From positions 2,170,001 through 2,234,000 of the forward strand of contig JADJQZ010000001.1 in the NCBI GenBank assembly GCA_016712465.1: a stretch of 64,000 nucleotides of DNA. The letters are read 5' to 3'. The position numbers and the translations under genes were made by a program. Of the stretch, positions 59,696 to 64,000 are shown one piece after another. Below the pieces are notes generated by a model. It was given only the letters and a program-made list of their open reading frames with translations. It did not search any database and had not been told where the DNA came from. Source of the stretch: Candidatus Obscuribacter sp. (lineage in GTDB: Bacteria > Cyanobacteriota > Vampirovibrionia > Obscuribacterales > Obscuribacteraceae). The number at the start of each line of letters is the position of its first letter. The first letter of the stretch is position 1.

Positions 59696-60121
59696 ATGAT
59701 TAAAGAGGCGGTTAATCCGGGCCAGGCTTCACCCAGCCCTCTGGGTGCCTATTCTCATGCCCTCCGGGTGGGTGATTTGCTTTTCATCAGCGGCCAGGGT
59801 TGTCGGGATCCCAAGACGGGAGTGGAGTGTGGACTTACTCTGGATGAAAAGGGGCAGGTGCTGACCTACGACATCGAGGAGCAGACCCGAGGCGTACTTG
59901 AAAATCTGGGAGTGGTTTTGCGCCATGCCGGCCTTGACTACAGCGACCTGGTGGATATGACCGTTTTCCTTCACGATATGCAGGACTTCGAGCGCTATAA
60001 CAAGGTTTATGCCGGTTATTTTGCCGGTGTGGCGGTGCCGCCTACTCGCACCACTGTGCAGGTGGCGCGGCTGCCCGGACGTAACTATATAGAAATTAAA
60101 GCAATTGCCAGCTTCGGCTAA
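59696..60121 (+). CDS. RidA-family protein, 2-aminomuconate deaminase-like
   Basis: 141 residues of the YjgF/RidA/UK114 superfamily, soluble trimers that act on imines/enamines. The N-terminal GAYSHALRVGDLLFISGQG and the C-terminal PPTRTTVQVARLPGRNYIEIKAIA include the conserved Arg-binding region. The central DIEEQTRGVLENLGVVL and HDMQDFERYNKVYAGYF resemble 2-aminomuconate deaminases (NbaF/AmnD type) more than the short RidA housekeeping forms. It is followed 17 bases later by an ALDH with matching substrate likeness, which supports a role in 2-aminomuconate metabolism; the precise reaction is inference. Confidence 0.75.
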   Translation: MIKEAVNPGQASPSPLGAYSHALRVGDLLFISGQGCRDPKTGVECGLTLDEKGQVLTYDIEEQTRGVLENLGVVLRHAGLDYSDLVDMTVFLHDMQDFERYNKVYAGYFAGVAVPPTRTTVQVARLPGRNYIEIKAIASFG

Positions 60122-60138
60122 ATAAGGAGAGCTAAAAG

Positions 60139-61617
60139 ATGACGGCCAATAGTGCAGTTAAATCCGGGGCTAAACTGAAGGAAGTGCACCACTTCATCGG
60201 CGGAGAATTTGTGCCGGGTGAAAGTGCCGAGACTTTCGAAAGTTTTTCTCCGGGAACCGGCAAGCCCCATGCCCGGGTGGCCCTGGGTACGGCTCGGGAT
60301 GTGGACCGGGCTGTCTCCGCTGCTCTTGAGGCTCAGAAAGGTCCCTGGGCCAAAATGCCCATGAAAGAACGCTGTCAGATTTTGCGGCGCATCGGCGACC
60401 TCATTCTTGAGAACAAAGAAGAGCTGGCCATCGCCGAATCTACTGATAACGGCAAGCCCCTCAGTGAAAGTCTGGAAGGGGATATTCCCAGATCGGCCAT
60501 GAACTTCCACTTCTTCTCGGAATTCGCCGCCAGTCATGTGGAAGAAGCCTTCACCGTAAGCTCTAGCGAACGGCATGTGGCCGTGAGAGAACCTCTAGGG
60601 GTATGCGGACTGATCACTCCCTGGAATCTCCCCCTTTATCTTGCCACCTGGAAGATTGCTCCGGCTCTGGCCATGGGCAATACCATAGTTTTGAAGCCGG
60701 CTGAATGGACTCCTTACAGTGCCTTTCTCTTTGCCGACCTGGCCCGTCAGGCCGGTCTGCCGCCCGGTGTCTTCAACATCGTGCACGGTTTCGGTGCCGA
60801 CGGTGCCGGTGAGGCCTTGACCCGCCATAAAGACGTCAAATCTATTTCCTTTACCGGTGAAACCTCTACCGGTAAGGCCATTATGATGGCTGCCGCTCCC
60901 ACTCTCAAAAAGCTATCTTTCGAATTGGGCGGCAAAGGCGCCAACATTATTTTCAACGATGCCAATCTGGAGGAAGCGATACCAACGGCGGTGCGGGCCG
61001 CTTTTCGCAACCAGGGGCAGATTTGTCTGGCCGGCTCTCGTCTTTTCGTACAGCGTAAGGTCTATGACCAGGTTGTGGAGAAAATGGTGGAGCGGGTCAA
61101 AGCCATCAAGGTGGGTGATCCCCTCAGTCGGGACAGCCAGATGGGTGCTCTCGTATCCCGGGAGCACATGGAAAAAGTGCTTGCCTACATTGCCATCGGT
61201 AAGCAGGAAGGCAAGTTACTTTGCGGCGGCGAGAGACTTTCCGAGCTTGGCGAAGGTTACTTCCTCAGCCCTTCCGTTTTTGTGGATTTGAAGACCGATT
61301 CGCGCTTCCTGCAGGAAGAGATTTTTGGTCCCACTCTGCCCATTCTTCCTTTCGATGATGAGGAAGAGGCGGCGGCCATGGCCAATGATTCTCCCTACGG
61401 GCTTTCAGCCAGTGTCTGGAGCCAGGACATCGACCGCCTGCAGCGCATGAGCAATAGCATCAAGGCCGGCATGATCTGGATCAATACCTGGTTCGCCCGG
61501 GATCTGCGCACACCTTTTGGTGGTCAGAAATCTTCCGGTCTTGGCCGTGAAGGCGGACGATACAGTCTGGAATTTTTCTCGGAAGCAAAAACCATCTCTT
61601 ATAAGTACAAGGCCTGA
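60139..61617 (+). CDS. Aldehyde dehydrogenase, aminomuconic semialdehyde dehydrogenase-like
   Basis: 492-residue NAD(P)-dependent ALDH. Core motifs: ITPWNLPLYLATWKIAPAL, FTGETSTGK, LELGGK-type ELGGKGANIIF with the general-base Glu, NQGQICLAGSR with the catalytic Cys, EEIFGP and PFGGQKSSGLGREGG. The sequence resembles human ALDH8A1/bacterial AMSDH: the DIPRSAMNFHFFSEFA segment and NTWFARDLRTPFGG carry the Arg residues known to bind aminomuconic or hydroxymuconic semialdehyde carboxylates in that family. Strong AAGGAG ribosome site. Together with the deaminase-like gene upstream this suggests a kynurenine-derived pathway, not proven. Confidence 0.85.
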   Translation: MTANSAVKSGAKLKEVHHFIGGEFVPGESAETFESFSPGTGKPHARVALGTARDVDRAVSAALEAQKGPWAKMPMKERCQILRRIGDLILENKEELAIAESTDNGKPLSESLEGDIPRSAMNFHFFSEFAASHVEEAFTVSSSERHVAVREPLGVCGLITPWNLPLYLATWKIAPALAMGNTIVLKPAEWTPYSAFLFADLARQAGLPPGVFNIVHGFGADGAGEALTRHKDVKSISFTGETSTGKAIMMAAAPTLKKLSFELGGKGANIIFNDANLEEAIPTAVRAAFRNQGQICLAGSRLFVQRKVYDQVVEKMVERVKAIKVGDPLSRDSQMGALVSREHMEKVLAYIAIGKQEGKLLCGGERLSELGEGYFLSPSVFVDLKTDSRFLQEEIFGPTLPILPFDDEEEAAAMANDSPYGLSASVWSQDIDRLQRMSNSIKAGMIWINTWFARDLRTPFGGQKSSGLGREGGRYSLEFFSEAKTISYKYKA

Positions 61618-61638
61618 ACCCCAAGAAAGGAAGCAAGC

Positions 61639-62394
61639 ATGGATTTTGGTTTGAAAGGCAAAGTGGCTCTGGTCACCGGAGCCTCCCGCGGCATAGGGCG
61701 AGCCATCGCCGATACCCTGGCGGCCGAGGGCGCCGAGGTGCTGGCCGTGGCCAGGTCGCAGTTTGAGTCTGAGGGGCTGAAGACGCTGCAGGCCGACCTC
61801 ACCGATGCCGCCAGTCGCAAAGCTTTAATGGAAGAGATTGGCAAGCGTCACAAAGGGCTTGATATCCTGGTGCACAATGTGGGCGGGCCCAAGCCCACCG
61901 ATGTCAGGCAAACCAGCCTGAGCGACTGGCAGGAAGGGTTTGAAAGGCTCTTTCTGTCGGTGGCCCACCTCAACGAAGGCTTTGTGCCTGGCATGGTTGA
62001 GCGTGGTTTTGGTCGCATTGTCTGTGTTACTTCCCTGTCTATCATGGAACCCATCGCCGGACTGGCCGTCTCTAACGGCATTCGCTCAGCCGTCACGGCC
62101 ATGCTCAAGACCCTGGCTGATGAAGTGGCCCCTGCCGGTGTCACCGTCAATTGCGTGGCTCCCGGCGCCATTGCTACCGAAAGGCTGGCCGACTTGATGG
62201 AGGCTCGCATAGCCAGAAGCGGACAGAGCCGCGAAGACTATGAAAGAGACTATCTGAAGCAGATCCCGGCCGGACGTCTGGGAACGCCTGCGGAATTCGC
62301 CAGCCTGGTAGCTTATCTTTGTTCCACCCAGGCTGCTTACGTGACCGGCTCCACCATCTGTGTGGACGGCGGCAAGCGGCGCAGCACCTACTAA
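61639..62394 (+). CDS. Short-chain dehydrogenase-like protein lacking the catalytic Tyr
   Basis: 251-residue SDR fold: VTGASRGIGRAIADTLAAEG cofactor loop, LVHNVGGPKP in place of NNAG, SLSIMEPIAG and VAPGAIATERLAD. The usual active-site YxxxK is absent: at that position the sequence reads SNGIRSAVTAM, i.e. Ser and Arg where Tyr and Lys are expected. This occurs in an atypical SDR group whose activity is unclear, so oxidoreductase function is uncertain. It follows the ALDH by 21 bases with an AAAGGAAG site and probably belongs to the same operon. Confidence 0.8.
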   Translation: MDFGLKGKVALVTGASRGIGRAIADTLAAEGAEVLAVARSQFESEGLKTLQADLTDAASRKALMEEIGKRHKGLDILVHNVGGPKPTDVRQTSLSDWQEGFERLFLSVAHLNEGFVPGMVERGFGRIVCVTSLSIMEPIAGLAVSNGIRSAVTAMLKTLADEVAPAGVTVNCVAPGAIATERLADLMEARIARSGQSREDYERDYLKQIPAGRLGTPAEFASLVAYLCSTQAAYVTGSTICVDGGKRRSTY

Positions 62395-62438
62395 ATTTGC
62401 TATCATTTCAGCTGTTATAGTTTTTGCCGGGGTGAAAC

Positions 62439-62747
62439 GTGAAGTATTTAGTGCTCGGGGCAGGCAAGATGGGCTACGCCGTAGCCTATGACTTGATTCG
62501 TTCGGCTAAAGTCGACAAGGTAGTACTCACCGACATCGACGAGAGTCATGTGAAAGCTACTGCCGATCGCCTCAATGACCCTAAGGTAGTGCCGGCTCGT
62601 CTGGATGTCACCAATGAAAGAGAACTGGGTCAGCTCATGGAAGAAGTGGATGTAGCAATTAGCTGCGTCACTTATGAGCACAATTACGAACTGGGCCAAA
62701 ATGGCCCTTTCCACGCGCACGCACTTCGTCGATCTGGGCGGCAATGA
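62439..62747 (+). CDS. Saccharopine dehydrogenase-like reductase, N-terminal part (frameshifted)
   Basis: The GTG start (GGGTGAAAC before it) opens a Rossmann domain typical of saccharopine dehydrogenase-like reductases: YLVLGAGKMGYAVAYDLIRS, VVLTDIDESHVKATADRLN and VDVAISCVTYEHNYEL. The frame then derails within about 20 codons and stops. Removing one G from the GGG at 62692-62694 restores ELAKMALSTRTHFVDLGGN, the expected continuation of the family, so this is one gene with a single extra base. Confidence 0.6.
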   Translation: MKYLVLGAGKMGYAVAYDLIRSAKVDKVVLTDIDESHVKATADRLNDPKVVPARLDVTNERELGQLMEEVDVAISCVTYEHNYELGQNGPFHAHALRRSGRQ

Positions 62748-63606
62748 AGAAATTGTCGCCCGGCAATTCAATCTGGATGAACTGGCGCGGGAGCGCGGCG
62801 TCACCGTTATTCCCGACGCCGGTCTGGCACCGGGGATGGTATCGCTTCTGGCCGTCAGTGCGGCCGACAGCCTGGATGAAGTCTACGATATTCGCATGCG
62901 TGTAGGCGGCTTGCCTGTGGAGCGAGAGGTGAGCTCCCTTGGTTATGCCCAGGTCTTCTCCATCGATGGTTTGATCAACGAATATTATGAAAACTGCACC
63001 GTCATCCGCGACGGACGCCTGGTGCAAGTGCCGTCCCTGTCCGAAGTGGAAGAAATTGAATTTCCCAAACCCTTTGGGGTAATGGAAGCTTTCAATACGG
63101 CGGGCGGCACCTCCACCCTGCCGCAAACTTATCTGTCCAGGGTGCAACACCTCGACTACAAAACCATTCGTTATCCGGGCCATATGAAAGCCATGCTCAC
63201 CTTGAAGGAACTGGGCTTGATGGATAAGGAGCCTATAAAAGTCGGCGGCAAAAATATCGTGCCCCGCCAGGTGTTGCACTCGCTGCTTTCCGCTAAGCTG
63301 CCGGCAAACGAGCCCGACGTAGTGCTCTTGCGGGTAAGTGTGAGTGGGCTGCGCAGCGGCAAGCCGGTGCAGCTTGTCTTTGATTGTATCGACTACGCCG
63401 ATCAGGCGGTGGGTTTGTCGGCCATGATGCGCATGACGGCTTTCCCGGCTTCCATCGTGGCCCAGATGATCGCCCGGGGCGATATCAATAAACGGGGTGT
63501 GCTCAGGCAGGAGCAGGCCGTACCCACCCGGCTCTTCCTCACCGAAATGGACGGTCGGGGCATCAATCTGAAGATGATCGAGCGCAGCCCGGCTCTGAAA
63601 AACTAA
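62674..63606 (+). CDS. Saccharopine dehydrogenase-like reductase, main part (frameshifted)
   Basis: The frame continues the reductase begun at 62439: STRTHFVDLGGNEEIVARQF, VTVIPDAGLAPGMVSLLA and the C-terminal catalytic region (SLGYAQVFSIDGLINEYYEN, PHM-like GHMKAMLTLKEL). Such proteins (saccharopine dehydrogenase, lysine 6-dehydrogenase and relatives) act on amino acids or their adducts. The ATG at 62674 lies inside the domain and lacks a ribosome site. Probable substrate unknown; its place downstream of the ALDH/SDR genes suggests amino-acid catabolism. Confidence 0.65.
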   Translation: MSTITNWAKMALSTRTHFVDLGGNEEIVARQFNLDELARERGVTVIPDAGLAPGMVSLLAVSAADSLDEVYDIRMRVGGLPVEREVSSLGYAQVFSIDGLINEYYENCTVIRDGRLVQVPSLSEVEEIEFPKPFGVMEAFNTAGGTSTLPQTYLSRVQHLDYKTIRYPGHMKAMLTLKELGLMDKEPIKVGGKNIVPRQVLHSLLSAKLPANEPDVVLLRVSVSGLRSGKPVQLVFDCIDYADQAVGLSAMMRMTAFPASIVAQMIARGDINKRGVLRQEQAVPTRLFLTEMDGRGINLKMIERSPALKN

Positions 63607-63704
63607 TTTTCGGATACTCCGATTTAATGTCCACAATTTCTTGTCCGGCGTATAGAAACCGGCACAAGCGTTGCGGGATACTAATTAGTACTAGGAGTTC
63701 ATCC

Positions 63705-64000
63705 ATGATTGCCGATATGTCTCATGCCGCCCATCGATCAGCCTCCTCTGCCGGCAATGATCATGGCGACAGGGAGCTGAAAACGCCGGCCGTCTTTGAT
63801 GGTTTGGGCGGATTTAGAGACCTGCTTGACCGGCGGGATGTGGCGCCACAAGGCAAGGACAACAATCTGGAATGGAACACCGACATTCGCCAGGCCATGA
63901 AAAGTGCCAGAGAGCAGGGTCTTCCCCTGGTTATGCATTTCACCCTGGCTAAGGAAGGTTCTTGCGATTGGTGCACGGCTTTCGATAAACAGCTGGCCGA
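63705..64000 (+). CDS. Thioredoxin-like protein with CDWC motif (C-terminus outside window)
   Basis: The first 98 codons of a gene cut by the right edge; ATG with an AGGAG site. After about 65 residues of polar linker the thioredoxin-like region begins: a helix with NTDIRQAMKSAREQGLPLVM and the active-site CxxC in SCDWCTAFDKQLA. The CDWC motif and spacing are those of DUF255/Trx_7-like folds. No obvious signal peptide. It is a relative of the protein broken by a TGA at 31303, where the corresponding loop reads GASDG plus TGA. Confidence 0.7.
   Translation, partial: MIADMSHAAHRSASSAGNDHGDRELKTPAVFDGLGGFRDLLDRRDVAPQGKDNNLEWNTDIRQAMKSAREQGLPLVMHFTLAKEGSCDWCTAFDKQLA

Noticed and set aside
1..64000. 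tRNA, rRNA or CRISPR in the intergenic gaps
   Set aside because: No cloverleaf-like T-arm motif, rRNA motif or regularly spaced repeat was seen.

Overview
The window reads as a chromosomal stretch of a Gram-negative bacterium. Lipid A and LPS genes (lpxK, waaA, a heptosyltransferase-type enzyme) and a secretin imply an outer membrane, and FtsZ, MurI and an AMIN-domain amidase imply peptidoglycan. Base composition looks moderately GC-rich. Several features together suggest a non-photosynthetic relative of the Cyanobacteria (Vampirovibrionia/Melainabacteria, Obscuribacter-like): many secreted TPR proteins, eukaryote-type Ser/Thr kinases with zinc ribbons, a BtpA-family protein, a cyanobacterial-looking HNH protein, a PiT/DUF47 phosphate pair, a proton-pumping pyrophosphatase and frequent TTG starts. 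That placement is inference from gene content; no rRNA or tRNA gene was seen.

Layout. 1-6 kb: a Ser/Thr kinase cut by the window edge, a DUF445 protein, two secreted TPR proteins and ftsZ. 6-10 kb: a secreted unknown, mtnA, a small membrane protein, a secreted HMA-type metal-binding protein and two TadE-like pseudopilins. 10-20 kb: a TPR protein, a frameshifted DUF6687-like gene coupled to DUF47 and a PiT phosphate transporter, an EF-hand protein, a large SLH protein with seven internal repeats, a GNAT-like protein and hppA. 20-24 kb: amidase, murI and uracil-DNA glycosylase in one tight run. 24-33 kb: kinase plus membrane partner, hemW, a TPR protein, a secretin, a thioredoxin-like gene split by an in-frame TGA, and two more Tad-type anchored proteins. 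33-36 kb: an IS1595-type transposase and a frameshifted secreted unknown.

36-56 kb is housekeeping: rpsB-tsf-pyrH-frr-glmS on the minus strand; HNH-priA-waaA-lpxK-glycosyltransferase on the plus strand; a secreted unknown; gyrB with a CDP-alcohol phosphatidyltransferase; divergent ribF-recF; and a third Ser/Thr kinase. 56-63.6 kb is a divergent catabolic island. The minus strand carries asparaginase, kynurenine formamidase (kynB), a BtpA-family protein and a TPR/coiled-coil protein. The plus strand carries a RidA/2-aminomuconate-deaminase-like protein, an aminomuconic-semialdehyde-dehydrogenase-like ALDH, an atypical SDR and a frameshifted saccharopine-dehydrogenase-like reductase. A thioredoxin-fold protein with a CDWC motif runs off the right end.

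The most interesting points are the possible kynurenine/2-aminomuconate pathway island, the in-frame TGA that aligns with a thioredoxin CxxC cysteine, three single-base frameshifts in otherwise intact genes, the seven-repeat SLH protein, and the linked phosphate/pyrophosphate genes.
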